Assembly (NCBI GenBank): GCA_018224345.1
Contig: JAGTUW010000384.1
Coordinates: 1 to 5,258, forward strand
Length of the DNA stretch: 5,258 nucleotides
Reading direction: 5' to 3'
Source: Bacteroidota bacterium
GTDB lineage: Bacteria; Bacteroidota; Ignavibacteria; SZUA-365
The position numbers were made by a program, and so were the translations under genes. This document shows, piece after piece, positions 1 to 5,258 of this stretch; the stretch's first letter is position 1, and the number at the start of each line of letters is the position of its first letter. The notes under the pieces were generated by a model. It ran no database searches and was not told the DNA's origin. It saw nothing but the letters and a program-made list of their open reading frames with translations.

Positions 1-704
1 TCAGTCTGAGCCGCCGTGCAGGAAAAAGAAAGAAAGAATTACCGGACTTCGCGGTCTCCGCCGCGCGTGCGGAAGACTTTCTCGGCGTCCCCAGGTACAG
101 AAGCAAGGATCTGCTGCGTGCCGGCAAAGTCGGCTCGGTCATCGGACTTGCATGGACCAGCGTCGGAGGTGATATTCTGCATGTGGATGTCACGATGATG
201 AAAGGGCAGGAAAAACTCACACTCACCGGACAACTCGGTGATGTGATGAAGGAATCCGCACAGGCATCCCTCAGCTACCTGCGCAGTAATGCCGCCGTGT
301 TCGGTATCGCGGCAGACGCTTTCGAAAAGAAAGAAATTCATATCCACCTTCCGGAAGGCGCTATCCCGAAAGACGGACCATCCGCCGGCATCACGATGAC
401 CATGGCCATGCTTTCACTGCTGCTGGACAAGCCGCCCGCGACTGATCTTGCCATGACCGGAGAAATCACATTACTCGGCGATGTGCTGGCTATCGGCGGA
501 CTGAATGAGAAACTGCTCGCCGCCCGCCGGCATGGCCTCAAACGCATTCTCATCCCGCGCGACAATCAGAAAGATTTACCCGAAGTACCAAATAAAATAC
601 TCAAGGGACTGAAAATCATCCCGATCGCCACTATCGACGAGGCCGTCCCCCATGTCTTCGGCAAGGACGTCCTGAAGAAAAAACCGCTGCGGAAACAGGG
701 ATGA
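1..704 (+). CDS. lon: ATP-dependent Lon protease, C-terminal part (5' end outside window)
   Basis: This is the C-terminal 233 residues of Lon, the cytoplasmic AAA+ protease that degrades misfolded and short-lived regulatory proteins. The frame is open from base 3, so the gene begins upstream of the window and the first in-frame ATG (183) is internal. The visible part starts at the end of the ATPase module and enters the S16 peptidase domain at a GLAWTSVGGDIL segment (about 153-182), followed by LTLTGQLGDVMKESAQAS. The catalytic serine lies in PKDGPSAG (codon 381-383) and the catalytic lysine in GGLNEKLLAA (codon 510-512). They are 43 residues apart, the same spacing as Ser679/Lys722 in E. coli Lon, so the active site is intact. 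The protein ends in a short basic tail (KDVLKKKPLRKQG). The Walker motifs and N-terminal domain cannot be seen. prmC follows 35 bases downstream on the same strand. The identification is firm from these motifs. Confidence 0.96.
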   Translation, partial: SLSRRAGKRKKELPDFAVSAARAEDFLGVPRYRSKDLLRAGKVGSVIGLAWTSVGGDILHVDVTMMKGQEKLTLTGQLGDVMKESAQASLSYLRSNAAVFGIAADAFEKKEIHIHLPEGAIPKDGPSAGITMTMAMLSLLLDKPPATDLAMTGEITLLGDVLAIGGLNEKLLAARRHGLKRILIPRDNQKDLPEVPNKILKGLKIIPIATIDEAVPHVFGKDVLKKKPLRKQG

Positions 705-739
705 TCGCTCGTCGCTGTCTTCCGCCATGCTGATTTGCC

Positions 740-1603
740 ATGCCACAGGAAACCGTTCTCTCCCTTCTGAAGAAAACCACCGCCTTTCTGGTGGAAAAAG
801 GTATTGACGAAGCCAAACGTTCCGCAGAATATCTGCTTGCACACGCCCTCGGTCAGAAACGTCTCCAACTCTATCTCCGCTTCGACCAGCCGGTATCAGA
901 CGAGGAACTCGAACGCTACCGTCCGCTGGTGCGCAGGCGACTGCGCCGTGAGCCCGTACAGCATATTATCGGCGGGACGGAATTCTACGGACTCGAATTC
1001 GGGGTCTCACCGGAAGTCCTGATTCCCCGACCTGAAACCGAGCATCTGATCGAAGCCGTGGTCGACCGCTGTCGCGCAAGTGCGCGGGCCGGCACACATA
1101 TTCTCGATATCGGCACGGGGAGTGGCGTGATCGCCGTCACCCTCGCCCGGCAATTACCTGAGATCCGCGTCACGGCAATCGACAACAGTGATGCTGCATT
1201 GAGCGTCGCAGCAGACAATGCCAGGCTCAACGCAGTGGACGATCGTATCGTTTTTTCACGACTGGATTTCCTGGCCGCTGAACCCGGCACCGGGCCATAC
1301 GATATCGTCGTAAGCAATCCTCCCTACATTCCCGCAGATGACATGGCAACCCTGCAGCCGGAAGTCCGTGATTTTGAACCATCATCCGCATTGACCGATC
1401 ATGCCGATGGCCTCACGTTCTACCGTCGTATCGCGCTTCTTCTGCCCTCTCTGCTGGTGAGGCAGGGACTCCTCGCCGTGGAAATCGGTTACGGCCAGGC
1501 CGCGGATGTCGTTGCTCTCTTCGAAAGCGCACACCTCCGCGAGATAGAAATCATCAGGGATTATTCCGGTATCGAACGCATCATACTCGGGCGCGCTTCC
1601 TGA
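740..1603 (+). CDS. prmC: Peptide chain release factor N5-glutamine methyltransferase PrmC (HemK)
   Basis: A complete 287-residue protein, the usual length for PrmC. The family uses S-adenosylmethionine to methylate the glutamine of the GGQ motif in release factors RF1 and RF2, which speeds peptide release in the cytoplasm. The N-terminal helical domain (about 1-75) ends in REPVQHIIGG. It is followed by IPRPETE (95-101), the SAM-binding loop LDIGTGSG (122-129), an acidic residue in AIDNS (Asp148) expected to hold the SAM ribose, and the catalytic NPPY (193-196), which binds the substrate glutamine. EVRDFEPSSAL (208-218) and DGLTFYR (223-229) are also typical of PrmC and separate it from PrmB and DNA methylases. 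The ATG at 740 gives the expected N-terminus, but no good Shine-Dalgarno sequence precedes it, so translation may depend on the upstream lon message. In many bacteria prmC follows prfA; here it follows lon, and no release factor gene is visible. Confidence 0.95.
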   Translation: MPQETVLSLLKKTTAFLVEKGIDEAKRSAEYLLAHALGQKRLQLYLRFDQPVSDEELERYRPLVRRRLRREPVQHIIGGTEFYGLEFGVSPEVLIPRPETEHLIEAVVDRCRASARAGTHILDIGTGSGVIAVTLARQLPEIRVTAIDNSDAALSVAADNARLNAVDDRIVFSRLDFLAAEPGTGPYDIVVSNPPYIPADDMATLQPEVRDFEPSSALTDHADGLTFYRRIALLLPSLLVRQGLLAVEIGYGQAADVVALFESAHLREIEIIRDYSGIERIILGRAS

Positions 1604-1618
1604 CTGTTCATGTTCTCC

Positions 1619-1656
1619 AAAAAAAAACCGGCCACCGGAGATGCTCCGATGGCCAG
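1619..1656 (-). terminator. Rho-independent terminator of the DEAD-box helicase gene
   Basis: Read on the minus strand, the arms 1656-1644 and 1640-1628 form a 13-bp GC-rich stem around a CAT loop. The stem is followed directly by nine T residues (1627-1619). It starts 50 bases beyond the helicase stop codon. The two imperfect positions are G-U wobbles in the minus-strand RNA but C-A mismatches in the plus-strand RNA, and the plus strand has no T tract after the stem. The signal therefore serves the leftward transcript and is at best weak for prmC. Confidence 0.85.
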
Positions 1657-1669
1657 GAAAAACATGGTA

Positions 1670-1688
1670 CGCACAAGTTGATTGTGCG
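1670..1688. other. Small hairpin between the convergent genes
   Basis: A 7-bp perfect inverted repeat (CGCACAA / TTGTGCG) with a 5-base loop lies between the helicase stop codon and its terminator. Neither strand has a T tract immediately after it. It could be a 3' mRNA stabilising element or a weak stop for the rightward lon-prmC transcript, or it may be chance. No function can be assigned. Confidence 0.35.
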
Positions 1689-1705
1689 ATCACTGCTGCG
1701 CAGTA

Positions 1706-3163
1706 TCAGGAAAAGCGCGGGTCGCGCCGGCGTCCGTCAGTCGAGGGCTGGGCATCGAAGCTCCGGCGACCGCGTTTGCCACTCTTCCCCTTGGGTTTGT
1801 AATTGGACCCACTGGCGTATTTCTTGTGATGCGGTGCCGTGCGTTTCTTTCCATTACGTTCCGTCGATTCACCTGCAAAGCCCGCCGATGTACGGGGATC
1901 TGTGTGCGTCTGTTCACCAGAGACAAATTCCTTGCGTTTCCGCACCGGTCGTGTCCCCCGTTGATTTCCGGCGAGCGCACCATTGCGTTTTCGATCGTTA
2001 CGGGGTTGCTCGTCGTGAGTGGCTGGCAGCACTTCCCTTACGAAGGGCGGGCAGGCCATGACGGTGTACTTGCGACCGACGAAGCGTTCGATACGACGAA
2101 GCTGATCCTTCTCATCATGCGCGACAAAGGTGATGGCGTCGCCGGTGTCTGCTGCGCGGCCTGTTCGCCCGATACGATGGAGATAATCCTCTGCGAAATT
2201 CGGTGTGTCAAAATTGATCACGTGAGAAATTCCACGCACGTCGATGCCGCGGGCAGCGATGTCGGTGGCGATCAGTACACGCAGGCGTCCTTTACGAAAA
2301 CCTTCCAGTGCCTGTTGCCGCTGATTCTGCGAACGGTCCGAATGCAACACACCGGCGACGATACCGGCACGGGAGAGGCGGCGCAGGATCTTGTTCGCTC
2401 CGTGTTTGGTGCGGGAGAACACGAGCACACTTTCCATCTTGTCTTCCGAAAGCAGATGACGCAGGAAATCAAACTTCTCCTGTTTCTGTACGGAGTAGAA
2501 ATGCTGACGAACGGATTCGGCCGGGTTGCCTTCGATACCTACTTCCACGAAAGCGGGGTCCCGCATGATCGATGCAGTCAACCTGCGCACTTCCTTCGAC
2601 ATGGTCGCTGAAAACAGCATTGTCTGTCTCTGTTTCGGGAGTTTGGCGATGATGCGCTTGACGTCGTGAATGAAGCCCATGTCAAACATGCGGTCGGCTT
2701 CATCAACGATGAGCACTTCGCATTGTGAGAGGTCCACGCTGCCGCGTTCAATATGATCGAGCAGCCGGCCGGGAGTTGCCGCGAGTATGTCGAGTCCGTG
2801 ACGCATACGTTTCAATTGTGGTTCGATGCTGACACCGCCATAAATAGCTTCGGCCCGCATCTTGAGATGTTTCGCGTACCCGAAGGTTGCATCGGCTACC
2901 TGTTGGGCGAGTTCCCTCGTAGGGGTCAGCACCAATGCACGCACACCATTGGGTTTGCGGCTCCCGCCGGTCAGCAGGCGGTCGATCGTCGGCAGAATAA
3001 AGGCGGCGGTTTTACCCGAGCCGGTTTTTGCACGGCCGATGACGTCACCACCGCTGATTGCGCGAGGGATCGCCAGGGCCTGGATTTCGGTCGGGACAGT
3101 GTATCCCGCTGCGCGAACGCCGCGCATGACGGGCTCGGACAGTCCGAGTTTCTCGAAAGTCAT
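1706..3163 (-). CDS. rhlE: DEAD-box ATP-dependent RNA helicase, RhlE-like
   Basis: A complete 485-residue RNA helicase, expected to unwind or remodel RNA duplexes (ribosome assembly, mRNA decay, cold adaptation) in the cytoplasm using ATP. The core motifs appear in order: Q motif with FEKLGLSEPV (3-12) and PTEIQ (24-28), Walker A AKTGSGKT (45-52), PTRELAQQ (81-88), GG (109-110), TPGR (130-133), DEAD (154-157), SAT (185-187), VFSRTKHGA (248-256), ATDIAARGIDV (299-309) and HRIGRTGR (329-336). The VFSRTKHGAN and LHSDRSQNQRQQAL segments resemble the RhlE subfamily, so the gene symbol is by resemblance only. From about residue 385 to the end there is a low-complexity tail of roughly 100 residues rich in Arg, Lys, Gly and Ser. 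Such tails usually bind RNA non-specifically. The start is supported by AAAGGA five bases upstream. The gene converges on lon-prmC and has its own terminator. Confidence 0.95.
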   Translation of the reverse strand: MTFEKLGLSEPVMRGVRAAGYTVPTEIQALAIPRAISGGDVIGRAKTGSGKTAAFILPTIDRLLTGGSRKPNGVRALVLTPTRELAQQVADATFGYAKHLKMRAEAIYGGVSIEPQLKRMRHGLDILAATPGRLLDHIERGSVDLSQCEVLIVDEADRMFDMGFIHDVKRIIAKLPKQRQTMLFSATMSKEVRRLTASIMRDPAFVEVGIEGNPAESVRQHFYSVQKQEKFDFLRHLLSEDKMESVLVFSRTKHGANKILRRLSRAGIVAGVLHSDRSQNQRQQALEGFRKGRLRVLIATDIAARGIDVRGISHVINFDTPNFAEDYLHRIGRTGRAADTGDAITFVAHDEKDQLRRIERFVGRKYTVMACPPFVREVLPATHDEQPRNDRKRNGALAGNQRGTRPVRKRKEFVSGEQTHTDPRTSAGFAGESTERNGKKRTAPHHKKYASGSNYKPKGKSGKRGRRSFDAQPSTDGRRRDPRFS

Positions 3164-3168
3164 ATATA

Positions 3169-3174
3169 TCCTTT
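3169..3174 (-). promoter_or_regulatory. Ribosome binding site of the DEAD-box helicase
   Basis: AAAGGA on the minus strand lies five bases before the ATG at 3163. It is the only good Shine-Dalgarno match seen at a start codon in this window, and it decides the helicase start. Confidence 0.75.
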
Positions 3175-3334
3175 GAAAGAATGTTCAGAAGCGCAACTCC
3201 GTTCGAAGCCTGGCCCCGTCCTGCGGGTCCCCTGTTCTGTTACTTCGGAATGTTGCGGTTTTTGGAAGGCCGAACATCGGAGAGCGAATCCCATAATTCC
3301 GCATCCGATGTGCATAGTTGCTTCAGAGGCGGGC

Positions 3335-3349
3335 GCTACAATTTGTAGC
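3335..3349. promoter_or_regulatory. 15-bp inverted repeat, possible operator or 5' mRNA hairpin
   Basis: GCTACAA-T-TTGTAGC is a perfect 7-bp inverted repeat around one base. It lies just downstream of the inferred transcription start of the helicase gene, where a repressor operator would sit. As RNA it could instead form a 6-bp hairpin with a 3-base loop at the very 5' end of the transcript, which can slow mRNA decay. Only the symmetry and position are seen; the function is inferred. Confidence 0.35.
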
Positions 3350-3357
3350 ATCATGTA

Positions 3358-3386
3358 AGGATACGGAAATAATTGGTTGAATGCAA
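3358..3386 (-). promoter_or_regulatory. Candidate sigma-70-type promoter for the helicase gene
   Basis: On the minus strand, TTGCAT (3386-3381) and TATCCT (3363-3358) are separated by 17 bases within an AT-rich patch. Matches to the TTGACA/TATAAT consensus are partial (three and four of six). The spacing and location upstream of the helicase are right, but other choices are possible, and the consensus may differ if the host is a member of the Bacteroidota. Confidence 0.3.
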
Positions 3387-3498
3387 GAAATATAGGCAAA
3401 AACATTAGCGTCGCGAAAAGTGAGGAGGAGCTCTGCCGTCCACGCTCGACGACCGTCCTCATCCACGGTTGTGACTGGGCAGTGATGATTCATAAGAG

Positions 3499-3526
3499 AC
3501 GGGCCGCCCGGTGAGGGGCGGCCCGT
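3499..3526 (-). terminator. Hairpin terminator of the subtilase gene
   Basis: A perfect 11-bp GC-rich stem (3526-3516 with 3509-3499 on the minus strand; arm ACGGGCCGCCC) closes a 6-base loop. It starts 64 bases past the subtilase stop codon. The bases after the stem are TCTCTTATG, a pyrimidine-rich but imperfect T tract. Position and stem strength make termination of the leftward subtilase transcript the likely role, separating it from the helicase gene. Confidence 0.65.
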
Positions 3527-3590
3527 AGCTTTCGATCACGGAAACGACGAATCAGGTGACGCGCCATCCCGATGAAATGATGATGGTATG

Positions 3591-5258
3591 TTATTGATTC
3601 ACGATCACCGGGAGCAATCCCGCGCTCGCAGGGCCACCATAGGTGATATTCGTTCCGGTAACGTCGGAGACCGTCATGGAAACGGATGAAACTTTCCTCA
3701 CGTGCAGATTGTCGGTTGTCACCGATGCTATTCCACTACTGTTCGTCACAGCCGTTGCGCTACCCGATGCGTCTCCGCTCCAGGTGATGGTGACCGTTGC
3801 GCCTGGCACGGGATTTCCTCCGCTTTGCGCATCCCTCACCTCAACCGTAAGTGTCGCTGCCCAGTTGGCGGGATTCACGGATGCGGATGACCCCGTTGCT
3901 GCGGTGATGTATGCGGTGACAGATTGCGGTGCGTCATCCGTCGTGGCGGACACTTCGCTCGACCAGGCCGACCAGCCGCCGCTGTTGCCGGCGCGTACAC
4001 GGAAGTAATACGTTGTGCTTGCGCTCAGCCCTGTCCAGCTATGCGATGTCGATGTAGTCGAGACCGTCGATGTGTTGCTATTGCCGTCCCGTATACGGAC
4101 TTCATATTCGCTGGCGTTGCTCACAGAATTCCAGCCCGTGTTGATCTGGCTGGCTGAAACCGTGGTAGCACCGAATCCGGTCGGCGTCGCTGGCGGGTTG
4201 TCCATTGTCGTGGCGGAGATTTCACCTGACCATGACGACCAGTTGCTGCCGTCTCCGGCCCGCACACTGAAGGAATAGGTACTGCTCGCACTCAAGCCGG
4301 TCCAGCTATGGGATGTCAATGTGGTCTGGACTGTGGATGTATTGTTGTTGATATCACGAATGCGAATTTCATATTCGCTGGCGTTGCTCACAGAATTCCA
4401 GCTCACATCGATCTGTGTCTGCGAGACGACACTGGCGCTGAGCCCGGAGGGGGCGGAGAGTCCGCCTGTCGGAGGCGTGCCGGAGAACAGACTGTAGAGC
4501 AGGAGATTGGGTGAACCGCGACCGAGGTTGCCGACGAGGACGCCCTGCGTACCGCTGCCGAGAATCGCATTCATGACCTGCCCCGGTGAGGCCGTGCTGT
4601 TGCTCTCCAGGAACAGCGCTGCGACACCGGCGACATGCGGGGCTGACATGGAAGTACCGGAAAAGACGGCCGTTGCATTGTCACTGCTGTTATGGGCGGA
4701 GGTAATGTCGGATCCTGGCGCGAAGATATCCACACAACTCCCGTAATTCGAATAGGATGCCCGGGAATCGGAACTGGTGGTTGCGCCGACAGTGATGGCG
4801 CTCGGTTCGCGCGCAGGAGAATACCTGCATGCGTCCCTGTTGCTGTTGCCTGCGGAAACGACGAAGGTCACACCCTTGCTGACCGCATTCGCAACTGCGT
4901 TATCCAGTGTCGTGGATGCGCCGCCGCCGAGAGACATGTTGGCGACCGCCGGCCGCGTGGTCTGTCCGGCAACGTAATCCACGCCGGCGACAACTGTGGA
5001 AATCGTGCCACCTCCATTGTTGTCCAGCACACGTACGGAAACGAGATTTACGTTCTTGGCCACGCCCCAGAAGGTGCCGCCGACCGTTCCGGCCACATGC
5101 GTCCCGTGTCCGTTACCGTCGCTGCCGGTGCCGCCGAATGCGTCAAATCCGGGACTCGCACGACTGTTGTTATTGGCATCCTTGAAGTCGTCGTGTGTGT
5201 AGCGTATACCGGTATCGATGATATAGGCGGTCACATCGCTGCCGTTGGCATCGTACCA
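3591..5258 (-). CDS. Secreted subtilisin-like serine protease (S8) with two FN3 domains and an Ig-like C-terminus, N-terminus missing
   Basis: The frame is open to the window edge (555 residues visible), so the signal peptide and inhibitor propeptide lie outside. The codon at 5234 is an internal GTG inside the catalytic domain, not a start. Counting it as residue 1, the triad is Asp7 in IIDTG, His43 in NGHGTHVAG and Ser195 in FSGTSMSAPH, with the oxyanion Asn130 in SAGN, so the enzyme should be active. CRYSPAREPSAITVG and the later SCVDIFAPG resemble the proteinase K/aqualysin group. Cys136 and Cys167 are 31 apart, like the aqualysin I disulfide Cys163-Cys194, which fits an extracellular enzyme. 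Two fibronectin type III domains (about 259-343 and 347-432) and an Ig-like beta domain (about 438-547) follow. These probably bind a surface or polymer. No LPxTG motif or obvious T9SS sorting domain is seen. Its physiological substrate is unknown. Confidence 0.93.
   Translation of the reverse strand, partial: WYDANGSDVTAYIIDTGIRYTHDDFKDANNNSRASPGFDAFGGTGSDGNGHGTHVAGTVGGTFWGVAKNVNLVSVRVLDNNGGGTISTVVAGVDYVAGQTTRPAVANMSLGGGASTTLDNAVANAVSKGVTFVVSAGNSNRDACRYSPAREPSAITVGATTSSDSRASYSNYGSCVDIFAPGSDITSAHNSSDNATAVFSGTSMSAPHVAGVAALFLESNSTASPGQVMNAILGSGTQGVLVGNLGRGSPNLLLYSLFSGTPPTGGLSAPSGLSASVVSQTQIDVSWNSVSNASEYEIRIRDINNNTSTVQTTLTSHSWTGLSASSTYSFSVRAGDGSNWSSWSGEISATTMDNPPATPTGFGATTVSASQINTGWNSVSNASEYEVRIRDGNSNTSTVSTTSTSHSWTGLSASTTYYFRVRAGNSGGWSAWSSEVSATTDDAPQSVTAYITAATGSSASVNPANWAATLTVEVRDAQSGGNPVPGATVTITWSGDASGSATAVTNSSGIASVTTDNLHVRKVSSVSMTVSDVTGTNITYGGPASAGLLPVIVNQ
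3594..3923 (-). other. C-terminal Ig-like (Big_1/invasin-type) domain of the subtilase
   Basis: About 110 residues after the FN3 pair have the alternating beta-strand pattern of bacterial Ig-like domains: LTVEVRDAQ, then GNPVPGATVTITW, then TNSSGIASVTT, then a final VSMTVSDVTGT strand. The NPVPGATV...G.A.VTT layout is typical of Big_1/invasin-type modules and of C-terminal modules on secreted bacterial subtilases. The family assignment is from pattern only. Confidence 0.6.
3939..4460 (-). repeat. Tandem pair of fibronectin type III domain-coding repeats
   Basis: Two consecutive units of 89 codons (offset 267 bases) encode FN3 domains inside the subtilase gene. Shared landmarks are NSVSNASEYE, SHSWTGLSAS, VRAG and W-S-x-W-S followed by SATT. 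Within the units, 35 bases are identical at 4101-4135 and 4368-4402, including silent positions, and similar stretches follow near 4030-4065 and 4297-4332. The pair therefore arose by fairly recent duplication or is kept alike by gene conversion. Confidence 0.85.

Larger units (their letters stand above)
3164..3590. other. Intergenic region between subtilase and helicase genes
   Basis: This 427-base stretch has no convincing gene. It contains the subtilase terminator (3499-3526), a candidate helicase promoter near 3358-3386, an inverted repeat at 3335-3349 and the helicase ribosome binding site. Parts of it (about 3350-3400) are visibly more AT-rich than the flanking genes, as expected for a promoter. 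If the promoter is correct, the helicase mRNA would have a 5' leader of nearly 190 bases. I could not fold this leader into a recognised riboswitch. A 100-codon minus-strand frame crosses it (3462 to 3160), but it has no family resemblance or ribosome binding site. Confidence 0.6.

Noticed and set aside
39..347. Minus-strand frame opposite lon
   Set aside because: It lies fully within the conserved Lon protease domain and has no family features of its own.
985..1317. Minus-strand frame inside prmC
   Set aside because: Antisense of the conserved SAM-binding region; it has a Ser/Arg-rich shadow composition and no ribosome binding site.
1682..2611. A 309-codon plus-strand open frame opposite the helicase gene
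   Set aside because: It is a shadow of the helicase coding strand. Its translation is rich in Cys, His and Arg with no family features, while the opposite strand carries every DEAD-box motif.
2753..3358. A 201-codon plus-strand open frame over the helicase 5' end and leader
   Set aside because: It overlaps the well-supported helicase N-terminus, has no recognisable motif, and its composition looks like antisense translation.
3643..4278. Several plus-strand frames opposite the subtilase FN3 and Ig region
   Set aside because: They are antisense of repetitive Ser/Thr-rich coding sequence; their apparent similarity to each other reflects the FN3 duplication.
4101..4402. Repeated 35-base segments as a possible CRISPR or mobile element signature
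   Set aside because: There are only two copies, both in frame within a protein gene at exactly one domain length apart, so they are a domain duplication.

Overview
The window has four genes in two convergent pairs. Two are cut by the window edges. All are recognisable, ordinary bacterial families, and I see no undescribed system, mobile element, CRISPR array or RNA gene. The DNA is moderately GC-rich and densely coding. The organism cannot be fixed from this: a Gram-negative-like free-living bacterium, perhaps of the Bacteroidota/Chlorobi/Ignavibacteria side, is only a guess. It rests on the style of the Lon and helicase proteins and the secreted FN3-bearing subtilase.

Left part (1-1603, + strand): the 3' end of an ATP-dependent Lon protease gene, with the complete Ser-Lys proteolytic domain, is followed after 35 bases by prmC, the release-factor glutamine methyltransferase. 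The two are probably co-transcribed. Between prmC and the next gene (1604-1705) lies a strong hairpin. Its poly-T tract and wobble pair show that it terminates the leftward transcript.

Middle part (1706-3163, - strand): a complete DEAD-box RNA helicase of the RhlE type, with all core motifs and a long basic C-terminal tail. It has a clear Shine-Dalgarno sequence. Upstream is a 427-base intergenic stretch (3164-3590) that holds a candidate promoter, a 15-bp inverted repeat next to the inferred transcription start, and the terminator of the following gene.

Right part (3591-5258, - strand): the 3' portion of a secreted subtilisin-like (S8, proteinase K/aqualysin-like) serine protease. Its catalytic triad is complete. 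It is followed by two nearly duplicated fibronectin type III domains and a C-terminal Ig-like domain. The N-terminus (signal peptide, propeptide) lies outside the window.

Functionally, the left pair and the helicase are housekeeping genes (protein quality control, translation termination, RNA remodelling). The subtilase is an independent extracellular enzyme with its own terminator.
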